This document shows positions 25,412 to 37,244 of a stretch of DNA of 64,000 nt, in pieces. Positions within the stretch are counted from its first letter, which is position 1; every line of letters starts with the position of its first letter. The translations under genes were made by a program, and so were the position numbers. The notes under the pieces are model-generated. The model searched no databases. It was not told where the DNA came from and was given only the letters and a program-made list of their open reading frames with translations. This DNA is from Rhodamnia argentea (lineage: Eukaryota; Streptophyta; Magnoliopsida; Myrtales; Myrtaceae), in the NCBI RefSeq assembly GCF_020921035.1, contig NC_063154.1, positions 1,302,001-1,366,000 of the forward strand, written 5' to 3'.

Positions 25412-28400
25412 ATGATGAACTCCATGGCAACAGCCGCCGCTACCCCTTCTCCTTCTCCTTCTCCTCCCTCTCAATGCGTCAAATTCAGGGCGCCTCATCA
25501 TCCCTCCGCGAAATTCCCGCGATCGTCGCCTCCCCGGTCTTGCCGTCGTCATCATGTGATCTGCTGTTCTCGGTTTGTGGCCAGCGACCTCAAGTTCGTG
25601 TTGCACGACGCTTTGGACTCGTCGGGCGTCGACGCTACTCTTGCCAGAGTGAGTAATTATTGACTTGTGAGCGTAGTTCGTGTATGAGAAAATCTCACGA
25701 CTCTATGCGTTGGTCGGATGTAAGTTTGCTTGACCAGGATTGTGCGATTTCAATTTCGTTATGATGCTCATGTCGTGCTATGTTGCTTCGTTGTTTGAAT
25801 TTGAGATGTCCTTTTTGTTTTTGTTTTCTCGTTTTTGATAATTGAGACCGATATGTCATATGAGACACGTGCAATGCATGGCTAGGCCAATCAGGTACTA
25901 TAGTATTGTTTGTCCAGGTTTTGGTCTCCGGCGTTTCATTGGTTTCTCCTTGACGATTGCTGGATGTTTTTGGTTTCTGTTCTTGTTTTGTCGGGACTGT
26001 TTTTGGATACTGTTTGTTATCAGTTTCCCTTAAATTTCCTATACAGAAAACTGAATCTATTATTGTGCTTATTGTTGGAAAGTCAGATGAAACTCTTGAG
26101 AAGTGCTTTAATTGAATCCCACTAATTGGTAAGGCAGGTTCTTGTTTGGTGACTTAAGTCAGTTCAGTTTGAAATGTGGATCTATTCTAATATAGGAATG
26201 TCGGCTCCTTACTCCTTTTAGAGATCTGCTTATACAATATAGTAATTGATGTCGTGTGTGCATGTTTCCCCGGCAAACTTGATGCCGATGCATATTCAGT
26301 ACTGTAATTGGTGCTTAATTGATGTCCTGTAGGAGGCAAGGAAGGATTTCCGCTCGCAGATTGGAAACTTGTCTGATATAGAGAGAGAAACCAGCATTAG
26401 CATTAACAGAGGTGTTGATTTGGGGAAAACTGCTCTCTATATAGCAGCGGAGGATGATTCCCTTGTTTCTCACTCTTCAGTACCTCTCCCTGTGGAGGCA
26501 TTTATTCAAAGACTGGATGACCTCTCGATGGGATACTGCTCCCACTACAATTCTCGGTTCAAGTCATCACCAGAGACTTTTTTGGACAGTTTAGATAAGT
26601 ATTTATATGCGAGGAAGGTATCTGAGTGCAAACTTTGTTTTACTTACGTTGAGCTATGCTTTTTCTAGTTTTGTGCCTGTTTTTTTTGTTTTCGATTGTT
26701 GATATGCCTCTATCGGAAGATGGTTCTACATTTGCTTGATCAAACGAAGAATTGTCATTGGAATATGATTCCATAGATTTTAGATGATTAGAAAATGAAC
26801 ACACTTTTTGGTTGCAATTAATTCTGATGCGAGGATTTGGTCCTCAATTATCATCTATCGTGGTAGTACGCACAGTCCTGACTATCTCCCTATTTCTGTC
26901 TATCGATGGAAACATTCACAGAAAAGTTTATTTCCAGAATACTTAATGTTTCACAGATCTTCACCCTGATACTCTAAGATGGTTTTATTCTTTCCACTAG
27001 CTAGTTTTTTCTTTATATATAATTTGCTAGCTGAAAGAAAGGTTTATCGATTTTTCTGCATTGCCTACTAAATATAGCGTTCTCTCGAAATAAATGATTC
27101 TCCTTGTGTTGGCATTTTTTGATAAAATCTAATGCTCCACTTTCTTCGCTTCTATGATTTTTGCTATGTTTTAGATCTTTTATTTTTCTTAATAAAATTT
27201 TGGGTTGCCTAACCATGATACCATCTTGATCAGGGATTTCGCAGAAGCAATGCCAGGAGTTTGCTAGATTTTCGATCTCTGTATCTCCATTCGGTAAATA
27301 CTTTGTTTTTGAGCTTATGCCCATTTTGTGAAGAGAATGAGTAGAATCAGAACTGGGCCTTTCTTCTAATAATTCATCATATCTTGTGTTCTGAGTAGGT
27401 TTTGACGCACCGCTCAGGGTCAGCTGCAATGCTTTCCCTTATCTATTCAGAAAGCTTGAAAATGCTGAGACTTTGGGGTCTTCTGAATTTTGATGTGGAG
27501 ATATTCTTTCCACATGATCTTGAAGGTCTTCCAAGAGGCTATGATAAACAGAAAAGCAAAGATTCTGATCAATCACACATAATGACTTCGCAAGCCCTAC
27601 TTGTGGAGGTCATTTCTCTCATATTCTCCTTATTTGGCTTATCTAAATGATGTCAGGAAAAGTTCGATAAAAGATTATGCTGATTCTAATTACGACGGCA
27701 AAAGGTCATCTGTCATTCAAGCACTATTTTTACTTTTTCTTTTTTCTTAATTTAAACCTGCGCTCACGGGACTTGACTTTTTTCAAATCCAAAACTCTTG
27801 AAACTTTCACCACACTAAAGTGTTGACACATAGATTCACATATAAATTTTATGATAATGTTCTGAGATTCGAATAATGTTTTAACTCTGTTGGGAAAGCA
27901 AACAGTACTTTTTTTTATTTTGTTTATATGCAAACAAACATGCCCTTCATTACTTGGACTGCAGATGCTCCTATTTGATTTTGACAATTTATGTGGGGAT
28001 GAAAGCTGAATTATATTTCCCATGGCATGAGGTCTATGGTCTCTAAAGTTAACACAAAGAAAGAGAAGGGAGAAAAGCCAATATGAACATATAAAACAAC
28101 AAAAATGACTGGAAGGAATTTTGTCAGTGTCAGTTTCAAAATCCCTATTGATATTCACTTGATTCTTGTGTTCATAGCACTTTGATGGCGTATTAAAATT
28201 TCGGGATGCACCCTTCTCGATATGGTTCTTCATGGTCTGGCTTGTGGCATAGTATTTATGGGATTGATTCTATTGATAACTAGTGTCTTATATTAGGATA
28301 TTCCTTTGCAACTACAGGGGGTTATTTATGGAGCTTTCTGCCTGATAACTTATGCAGATTTTGAGAGATTTAAAGGGTGCTTTCTGGCCATTTCAACATA

Positions 28401-30053
28401 ACCGTAACGAGAGTCTATTCCTAAGGGCTGCACAAGCTGCTAATTGTTCCGACAGATCCAACGCTAGTGAAGAAAGGTAGTCGAGTATGCTTCTATGGGT
28501 ATTACATTTTATAGGGTTGCACATGCTGCTAATTAAATTGATAGATTCGATCTTAGTGGAGATAATTGAGTTTGCCCTATGCAGTTGATGTTTTATTTTG
28601 TTTAGATTGCAACTATAAAACTGCAATTTAAGTTGGTTGTAGTCATTTAGGTCTATTTTGGGCATGTTACAGTGGCTTTCAGCTTGCATCTACCAAGGCT
28701 GCTCAATACAGATTGGATCGTGGAGTTTGGACTAGTGTTCGTCTTGGGGATATGAGGCGTGCATTAGCTGGTGCGTAATGTGCATCTTGAAAGAGTTCCT
28801 ACCCTCATTGGCCAAAAAATAATAGCAATAAAGTGTTTACTGTTGAACCTGCCATATTTAGACCTCAAATTCTTGAGTCATAGACACTATTTCTGCTGCT
28901 TTAATTGCCCATGCATAAAAGGTGATTTCTTCTTGTCTATTGGTTTTTTAATCGGTACTGCTGGAAATTGCCAATGGAAGTGTGGAAATAATGTGGATCC
29001 TTATGATACACACGACATGTTCCTGTGGCGTTGGGCATGTCTTCCTGAAAGGCCATACGTTCTGGAATGAATGTCATAGGCTGGACTCTGGAGGAACATG
29101 ATCCGTGTCTTAAATAGTTTTTCTTCTTTGTAAGGTCCTTGGTTGATTTTGGGGAGGCAATGGCCTATGTTGGCAAAAGACAAGTTATCAGACTTCTCTA
29201 TATGCATATCAACTTAACCGCTGGTTTATTTGGGTAGATTTCCATAATTTGAGTGGATGCCAATGAAGTTCTTCGTGTTCGGCAGTGGATTTGCTTTAAG
29301 TCAAATACTTCGTGTGTTCTCTGTCTGCCTCTTACTAGTTTGTATCATCTGTACTTAATCGGGGAACCAAGGATTTTGGGATGCCATTGTTGAATGTTCT
29401 TGAATGTCATTTTATTTAGCTTTCTGATCTCTAGTAGAAGGCAATTTAACTGGCATTTTCATTGTTCCAGCATGTGAGCGTCTTATCCTTCTCGAGTTTG
29501 ATCCGAAGGAACTAAGAGACTACAGCGTTCTTCTCTATCACTGTGGTCTATATGAGCAGTCTCTGGAATATCTCAAGTTGTACAAGGAGACAAAGGTAAA
29601 TTTTTATATACAAGTATTTGCCTCTAAACTGAGCAAGAGCTGTCTAGCTACTTCCTTACACATGGGGGGTTGTACTTGTGATTGGCTGTGTGAAGTTGAA
29701 AATTGCACATACCTAGATTAGGACTACACGCGAGTGGCTGGTGGAAGTATGAAAAATCTCCATGTAGGAGGCAAGAGATAGCTCCTGCATGGATTTGGAG
29801 GCAAATATGCTCAATTTCGAAAGAGACGATTCAACTTTTCTGGTAAGTTATTTGTCTTCTTATTTAGTTATCGCTACCTCTGTTGCTACAGATTTCCTCT
29901 TTAAAAGATATACCAAGTGATCCTTCCAGCATCATGGAGGATGATGCTGAAGAGAAACTCATGGTACGCCTCAATCTCATATTGATGGAGGACGGCTGGG
30001 GAAGTCCGACACATGCTAGGAATTTTCTCAGTAACAATTCAGAACCATGGTGA
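25412..30053 (+). CDS. Probable plastid protein with SirB1 / transglutaminase-like (Transglut_core2) domain
   Basis: Function unknown. Exons: 25412-25648, 26333-26617, 27234-27293, 27399-27608, 28358-28476, 28673-28770, 29471-29595, 29768-29842, 29892-30053 (1371 nt, 456 aa). Residues 1-60 are rich in Ser, Pro, Arg and His and low in acidic residues, like a chloroplast transit peptide. The next part has ALYIAAEDDSL...VEAFIQRLDDLS, the N-terminal SirB1 pattern. Then follows YLHSVLTHRSGSAAMLSLIY, which aligns with the bacterial SirB1 segment (YLNEVL...G.P..LS.IY). The C-terminus (LILLEFDPKELRDYSVLLYH, CGLYEQSLEYLKLYKE) resembles the TPR-like tail of the family. The 75-nt exon at 29768 has good splice sites and phase 0, so it could be skipped without a frameshift. 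Two adjacent ATGs (25412, 25415) are possible starts. One at 25292 would add 40 residues. Confidence 0.8.
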
Positions 30054-31839
30054 AGGCTCATCTATAGTAGGGGACAGTAACAACTTGAGATGCTTCTGTC
30101 ACCATTTAGGTTTGTGAATGATAAGACTAGAATGAACCCCCAGGAACAACTGACTAGAGTTGAACATGCAACCACAAGGATTAGAAGGACCATGGGCGAT
30201 TGTAGTCTTTGGGGAAGAGGAGCAAAGGTCAAGTGAATTGCACGAAATTCAGGTCCGAAAAGAATTGTTCACCCTGGTGGAAAAGCTCAAAAAGCTTCCT
30301 TTTGATTTGCCTTGCTGTGCATTCCGTGTGGTTCACGTCGTTGGCAACTCTTGTAAATTTTAGTAAGTCATTCTGTATATTCCAAGTAATCTCACGTTGG
30401 CGATCACATAACTGCACCTTCAGTTTTCTACCAAGTTGTACTTTATTCTGGCATGATGCTTGAGATTTTTTCCTGTGTCTGCGAAATGCATTTTCGAGCA
30501 CCTGACATGATGTGTGGGACTTCTGAGTTCGAGATGTCCATCTCAGTTCTTTCCCTATCGCCAACACCGCTGCTTGTGTGATCTCCACCTTCTCTACTCT
30601 CACTACTTATAAGCCAACATGAACACATTACCGCCGGTGGCCGCCACCTCGCCAAGCTCTCTAATTTCCACCACCATAGTTCCTACCATTTCCACACCGG
30701 TCACGTCTCTTAACTAAACACGCCATGACTGCAGTCCACGCAGAATTCAACACTTCCATCTCCATTGTCGCTTGCCAATCTGCCCCTTCCACAGGTCAGT
30801 CCATCGCTAGGCAATCTGCGTCCCCCACCTCCCACCAGTATATATCTCCAACAAGATCACGTTTGACATTTCTATCTCCGTTACCGCCGTCGTTCGATGC
30901 CTTTCCTCCACTTCATCCATGCACCTCCACTCTCACTTCTGGTACTGCATTACCAACCCCAACTGCTTCACTGAAACGACTCGACCCAATTTGCTAACGC
31001 CATTGCTGCTTTCCGGATTACTGCGTCTTTGTTTATGTTAAATGGCAGTCAATATAGCACAAAAGCTTGGCTAGACCTATCCAAGCGCAAGCGGGGGACA
31101 TGTTATGAGATGATACGTATACAGTTTACGGTCCTATCCTGTTATATCTAACTCCAAACATGGTAGATCCGTTGAATTCTAGACGAAAGGAAAACAAAAC
31201 CAAGGTGAGAGAAAATTTTGGGATGAGTTCATTTTACCTCTAATTTTTTAGGAGACTGAGGTCCGGGCTACAAAAGGAAGGTCGCTCATTTTCTAGCCGG
31301 AGATCATTATTAGCCAAGGTTTTGGATCCTTCTGTTCCTTTCGGGGCCTCGTCAAGCAATGTGCAGCTGTCTGGTAATTTGTCCGCCAGAAAACAATCAT
31401 GATGCCTCAACGCCGTCTACATCTCAAGCACGTGTCATGAACCACCCTACGCATTTAGCTTATACTATCATTTCATTATAGAAGAGAAGTCGTAGGGCAT
31501 TGGAACTGTCCTACAAACAAGTAAAACATCATGCGGGGTCGTGCTCACTCTAAGAGGCGTTCACGAGATGGGAAACCTCATACAAATGCCTAAGTTAAGT
31601 GACGGCCGTTGCTCATTCTCTTTTGAGACCAGATTGTTTGCTGACACTGTGAATTAAGAAGTCGATAATACCGATTGCATGTCGTAAATGGGATGATAGA
31701 TTTCATGTGATGAGATTGTGTGCATACATACGAGGGGTCTCGATTTACTGTCTCAAGCCCACCTGCACGTCAGCTTCAACCTAGGATGGTAGACATGTGC
31801 TAAGGCGACCTTTTTTTATCAGCAACTTTAGACCACAGG
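30054..31839. other. Intergenic; nothing firm recognised
   Basis: 3' flank of the SirB1-like gene, then unique-looking sequence with scattered short frames. A Thr/Ser/Pro-rich frame at 30725-30997 has no recognisable family and no leader or splice context. Confidence 0.35.
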
Positions 31840-32190
31840 TGATCAAGACGGACCAAACGAACTGCAAACCGTTCGGATCAAGTCGAAACCGGCTCTGAGA
31901 GTACTGGTTCAGTTCTCGGTCTATAAAATTGGAATCAATTTTCGGTCCGGTTCCCTACACCCATTATTTTTTATTTTTTGAATGTAAATATAAGAATTCA
32001 TCATTTATTTTTTAATTTATCAAATGTAAACGTAATTTTATTTAGTATTTTCAAATCAAAGTCCGTATTGCTTATCTTTACTAATAATTCATCTGTTCTA
32101 TTAGGCCATTCGAGAATCGGATTAGACCTACCGATCCAATTACAGATTTCTAGATGGATCAGACCGAAACGATAACAGATGGTCCCTGCT
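31840..32190. repeat. GGTTC-rich repeat, related to those at 54.5-55.4 and 58.7-59.4 kb
   Basis: The left end (AGGTGATCAAGACGGACC) and motifs such as TTTTCGGTCCGGTTCCC and GATCAGACCGAAACGATAAC resemble the ends of two other blocks in the window. GC-rich ends surround an AT-rich centre of TTTATTTTTT type. No coding capacity was found. Exact borders and target duplications were not found. Confidence 0.4.
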
Positions 32191-32296
32191 TCAGCCTTCT
32201 TGATCGGCTATTGCTGGCTTGGCTATGGCATTAACATATTTTAGGGTGATGATTACAAAAAAATTCTGTTTGTTTTCTCCGTCTCCACTAGCAAAA

Positions 32297-32317
32297 GTGT
32301 GTGTGTGTGTGTGTGTG
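32297..32317. repeat. (GT)n microsatellite
   Basis: About ten GT repeats in intergenic sequence. Confidence 0.85.
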
Positions 32318-33790
32318 GGTGTTATACGAGCTGAACCAAGTTTAGGTTGCCGCTAAACTGCTCGTGATGTTGAAGTTTTGTTCGGATCAAGGTGTCGAGA
32401 AATTGACCCTTGGCCAACTGGTGAGCGACGCGCGCACGCCCTAAGCCCTATGCCCTCGGAGGTCACTGTTCGTAGATGCTGCAGTTATAGGCAAGCGACG
32501 TGATGTAGATCTGCACTACGATTTTTACCCAAACAAGGGCGTGAAAGAAGAGATCTTGAGAAGCCAACTCTTTTGCCGTTCTTGCTCCACGAATTGCAGA
32601 AAAAGGGTTGAAAAGATTCTTGGACCTTTTGATTTTGCTGGGCGCCTTTTTCATATACATTCATCATCATCATGAAAAAATAAAACTGAAAATCGTAGAA
32701 GAATGGACAGAATTCGTGTGCCGTGTTAGAAAGTTTAATCCAAAAAAATTAAGTTAATTGATACGAAAGAAACTTCAACGCATAGAATAAGCCATTTTTT
32801 AATGCAAGTGGGATGGGGTTCTTAGAATTTGGTCTGTCCCCCAAATTTTCACCTTAAATATGTTTCAAAAGATAAGTTCTGATGATGTTTGTTGCGCACT
32901 ATTTTCTTGAAGAAACCATAATTGTGTCTGCTACAAACACACACCCCTGGTCCAAATTAAACAGCGCTCTCCCCCAACGATCCGTGAGAAGGTTGAAGAC
33001 AAAGACAGAAAAAGAGAGAAACTTTTCACCGACCCACATTTTTCCGGTTCCTTCTAATTTCAGTCCCCGGGAACTTTCCGTCTTCTTGTATATCTACCAT
33101 CTGAGTTTTGGATAATTCAAAGTAACATATGCACAATGAACTTTCCATGATCTCCATCTCCACCACTGTCAGTCCCAAAGTTGTGCAGGTCAGTAGAGCA
33201 GAGAGCGGCGCTGTTTCCCTCAACCCCCTCCTTCACCTTAATGAACAAAGGTGGAGGGAAGCAAAAGCTCTCGGGGCTTTGCTTTGGAGGAAGAGAAACG
33301 CCAGCAGCAGCAGCAGCAAAAGATGGAGCGGTGGAGTGGAGTGGCTTGGAAGCCAATTCTTTGAACCGAGCCATTCAATTAATCATCCCCCACATAAAAA
33401 AAACACTCCCGACCCAACCCAAGCCAAAACCTTCACCGCCAATTTAGCAAAAGCCAATAATGACAAGTAGTGATCTGATCATCCACCCCTTTTCCTTTTT
33501 TTTCTCATTGAAGAGATGGGATTCCCTCCTCCTCCTCCTCTTTTTTTTTTTTGGCCTTTTTTTATAAAACGCCTGTGTCAAATCGTGGAATACAGCCAAG
33601 CCAACTAGGGAGGGGAGGGGAAGGCAATAGGGGGCTAAGAATTGAGCTATGAGAAGTAGGGTGGCTAGTGGGACCCATGTAGTTGGGGCCTAGAAGACTA
33701 CCTAGTCCCAACCTAGTAGTCTATTGTCTAGACTTGGTTCCTAGACACCCTAGTCAGCAAGCAAAAGGCTGGTCCCTTCCGAAAACCCAC
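32318..33790. other. Intergenic; nothing firm recognised
   Basis: Mixed composition. Frames around 33117-33470 on both strands are low-complexity (Ser/Ala runs from an AGC repeat) and match nothing known. Confidence 0.35.
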
Positions 33791-33857
33791 CTCTCTCTCT
33801 CTCTCTCTCTCTCCTCTTTACCAGTCTAGTTTGAAGTGTAGAGAGAGAGAGAGAGAG
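33791..33857. repeat. (CT)n and (GA)n tracts facing each other
   Basis: A (CT)11 tract at 33791-33812 is followed after 28 bases by a (GA)n tract at 33841-33857. The two are complementary and could pair into a stem of about 17 bp. Another CT-rich run (TCTCTGTCTC type) follows at about 34044-34083. Confidence 0.75.
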
Positions 33858-34719
33858 TGTGTGACTCCATTAGGAATTCAATTCAATTCAATTTAGTGTC
33901 ACTGGCAGTTTTGCCTGTGGTGAGGGAGGGGCTATGCCTGTATGCCTATTTGCCTACACCATCCTCCAATTCTTCTCCACCTTATCGGCCGCCTGTCGCC
34001 GTCGCACTCACTTTCTCATCCTCCCTCCATAAGTTAACCGCTACTCTCTCTCTGTCTCTCTCTCTGTCTCTCTCTCTCTCTCTTAAATTTTGCCCCCATG
34101 ATTTGCTTTGCCTTGCAATTTATTTGGACATATTTGACAAAGAAAAGAAATTATTTTTTATGCTTAGTCTCCATTTCCCACGAAATTCTTTGTATGAAGA
34201 AGTTCCGAGGATGATTGGATATAAGAGGTTAGATCAATCATGGTCTGCTAGATAGAATGTACATGAGAGGATGCTGGGATAAAGACCTAAGCTAAAATTC
34301 TTGGGGTGAATGACCTTTCGTCGATACAGTAAAAAATAAGGCGAATTCAAATTCTTCGTAAGCAATCAAACGGCAAGGATATATTTTACGAACACGTGTA
34401 ATATATGTCTAAATGTAATTAATGTCCAAGCCAAATTCAATTGGTAACATGAGCAAGATAAGCTTTGCTCATTAAAATGGGTTACAACTTGGCAAAGCAC
34501 TATCAAGACCTAGGGAACACCGCCCTTTTTCATTTTTAGCATTTTTAGCGGAGCTATAAAAAAAAAAAGATTTGCAAAAATAGTCGTGTTATATTGATTT
34601 TTATGCGGAAAATTATTTATGACTCGTTTGCTCCCACAAATTAAGAAAAGTAAGCCGAAGATTAGAACTCAAATACCTCGTTAAAATTTTTTTCCTTTTT
34701 CTTAAGAACAAAGAACATA

Positions 34720-35559
34720 GGGAAATTTTCAAAAATAAGGTCTCAAGTATCCTCATTTTCTTAAATAAAGACTTGAAATGAATTTTGTTTAAAATAAGGA
34801 CTTGAAGTGCGATCATTATCTCATAAAAGGGCATGAAGTGGTTATAGTTATTTCAAATAAGGGTCTACCCTTGCCGATCGGCCAAATTTTTCAACCGATT
34901 CGGGATATTTACGTAAAAATACAAATTTAATCTAATTTTTTATTAACTTAAAAAAAAAGTAGGTGGGAGGTTTTAACCTCCTATCTATAGCCTCCGCTCC
35001 ACCATCGGTTGGGGGGGGGGGGTGGGGCAACGACTTTGGCCGTCGGGGTCATCGGTGCCTCGATGGGGGTAGGCGAAGGGCGCCGACACACCCCGATCTA
35101 GTCCCAGCCGGACTTGGGCGAGGGCTAGTAGGCCCTCGTCGTTGGTCGGTGGGATCGTCGGCCCTCGTCGAGACGCCGGCAACCCCAACGGCCATGGCCT
35201 GTAGTGGGGCGGCGGCCACATGGGAGAGGTCAAAACCTCTCGCATGTGTTCTTCTTTTCTTCTTCTCTTTTTTTCAAAATTTCTTGAAAAATAGAAAAAG
35301 GAAAAAGTAAAATAAAATAGTAAATGACCAAAATGTCGCTACCTAAAATAACTCAGCCCTTTTTTGAGATTAATATAGTAACTTTAGGCCCTTAGTTAAA
35401 ATAACATGCACATCATGGCATTCTTTGACATAATCATGGCACTTCAAGCCTTCATTTGACACAATTAGGGCATTTCAAGCCCTTATTTGAAACAATGTTT
35501 ATTTTAGGCTATTATTTGAAAAAATGAGGGCATTTGGAGCCCTTTTTTGAAATTTTCCC
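34720..35559. mobile_element. Mutator-like non-autonomous element with GC-rich core
   Basis: The ends are GGGAAATTTTCAAAAATAAG and, inverted on the right, GGGAAATTTCAAAAAAGGGC. Flanks are AAGAACATA (34711-34719) and AAAAACATA (35560-35568). This is a 9-bp target duplication with one mismatch, as expected of Mutator-type insertions. Subterminal regions carry repeated 'CTTATTTGAAA'-type units in opposite orientation on the two sides. The centre (about 35000-35250) is strikingly GC-rich, including a G12 run and repeated GGCCCTCGTCG motifs. No intact transposase was seen. Element length is 840 bp. Confidence 0.72.
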
Positions 35560-35678
35560 AAAAACATATAGTAGTACAAAATAAAAAACTTGATTATTTA
35601 AATTTTGGAAAATCTGCAGCATTTTCATGGGAAACGGATAAAAATGACAAAAGGATACATAAGTGTCAATACTTAAGT

Positions 35679-35971
35679 ACAACGTTCACTTTAATATTAA
35701 TATTTTTTTTATCACTTAAATATTATTTTTTTACAATGATTATTTAAGTGCCAACTCCGATGAGATCGTAGGAATTTCTTATCGTTGGCACTAAAATGAT
35801 CGTTTTTTGGATCACTTAAGTGTCAATTTTTAAAAAAAATATTATTTAAGTGTCAACTCCGATAAGATCGTCGGAATTTATCGCCGTTGGCCCTAAAGTA
35901 ATTATTTTTTTTCGATTTAATACCTAAGTGATTTAAAAAAAAATATTAATATCAACGTAAGTAAACGTTGT
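35679..35971. mobile_element. MITE with about 45-bp terminal inverted repeats and internal tandem repeat
   Basis: The left end ACAACGTTCACTTTAATATT and the inverse complement of the right end (ACAACGTTTACTTACG...ATATTAATATTTTTTT) pair imperfectly over about 45 bases. Inside, a unit of roughly 90 bases is repeated twice: 'ATTTAAGTGYCAACTCCGAT' begins at about 35742 and again at about 35843. Length is 293 bp and it is non-coding. It lies only 120 bases from the Mutator-like element and 450 bases upstream of the LRP1-like start. Confidence 0.6.
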
Positions 35972-36161
35972 GCACCAATATTGGCAAGGTATCTTTATGC
36001 CGGGTAAAAATGGAGGATTGGTGGGGTTTTTGGTTTCTGGGGCCAAGGCGTTGAGAATAGATAGAGGAGGAAGTGGGGAAAGCTGGTTTTGATCATCATT
36101 CCTCACTTTCCCATTTCCTGCAACACCTTCTGCAGTTTCTGGGCGTTCGTTTTCCTTCTTC

Positions 36162-36381
36162 CTCTCTCTCTCTCTCTCTCTCTTCCCAAAGACGAACAAA
36201 AAGATCAAAACCATTTCAAAGATGGAAACTTGTCGTCCCAGCAAGCAACAACGACAATAATATCTCTCTCTCTCTCTCTCCTTGGTCTTATTTAGCAGCG
36301 CATGCAATTATTATTACTTTGTCACATATAACCTCGAGAGATTCTCATCACTCTCCATCTTCACTCTTCCTCTTCCAGAAG

Positions 36382-36413
<32 letters not shown>
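36162..36413 (+). promoter_or_regulatory. Three CT tracts in the LRP1-like leader
   Basis: Pure CT dinucleotide tracts at 36162-36183, 36263-36280 and 36385-36413 lead up to the LRP1-like start codon at 36418. GA/CT repeats in plant leaders are bound by BASIC PENTACYSTEINE (GAGA-binding) proteins. That they act here is inference. Confidence 0.55.
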
Positions 36414-36417
<4 letters not shown>

Positions 36418-37192
36418 ATGGCCACCACTCACCACTTCAACTACACCTCGGCCGACCACATCAACATGCTTGGCCTCCGAGACGTCGTTTTCATTGCCCC
36501 GCAGTCCTCCTTGCACCCCCAGCAACCCCAGCAACCGCCCCCCATCTCCGACCACCACCACCCCCCGAGCTTCCACTTGCCCTCGTCGACCGCCTTAGGC
36601 GTCGGCGTCAGCATATTCCCGGTTCTCACCGCGACGCCCTACAATGTCGTCGAAGACTGCGGGAACGCCAACAATAACGGGGAGGCCAGCAACACCGCGA
36701 ATTTCTGGAGGAGATGCGATGATCAGTCCAGCTTTTCCAAGAAAGACGTGTTGGGTGTCGGTGAAGACGAGAGCAACAGAGGCGAGAAGCTGGAGGAGAT
36801 TGGTGGGCTGAGCAATAGCAATTTGAGGGTGTGTAGGGACTGTGGGAATAGAGCCAAGAAGGAGTGTAGTTATAGGAGGTGCAGGACCTGTTGCAAGAGT
36901 AGAGGGTATGATTGCTCCACCCACGTAAGGAGCACGTGGGTGCCGGCAGCGAGGAGGCGGGAGCGGCAGATGGCCCCGGTGGGGATTGGCTTTGTCGGCG
37001 GTGGTGAGGGAGGAGCAGGAGGTGGCAGTGGTGGCGGCGGTTCTTCGGGGTCGTCTTCTGGAGTGAAGAGACCAAAACTAGTTGATGGGTCATCAAATCA
37101 CGGTGGAACTAATGCTTCTTCAACCTCGAATGCTACCACTCCTAGGAGCTTTGATACTAGTTCTTGTCATCATCAAGGTCCTCCCCCTCCCT

Positions 37193-37244
<52 letters not shown>

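Noticed and set aside
30725-30997. Plus-strand Ser/Thr/Pro-rich frame of 90 aa
   Set aside because: Biased composition, no splice or promoter context and no family recognised.
36073-36417. N-terminal extension of the LRP1-like frame by 115 residues
   Set aside because: It translates three CT microsatellites as Ser/Leu runs. The family N-terminus begins near 36418.
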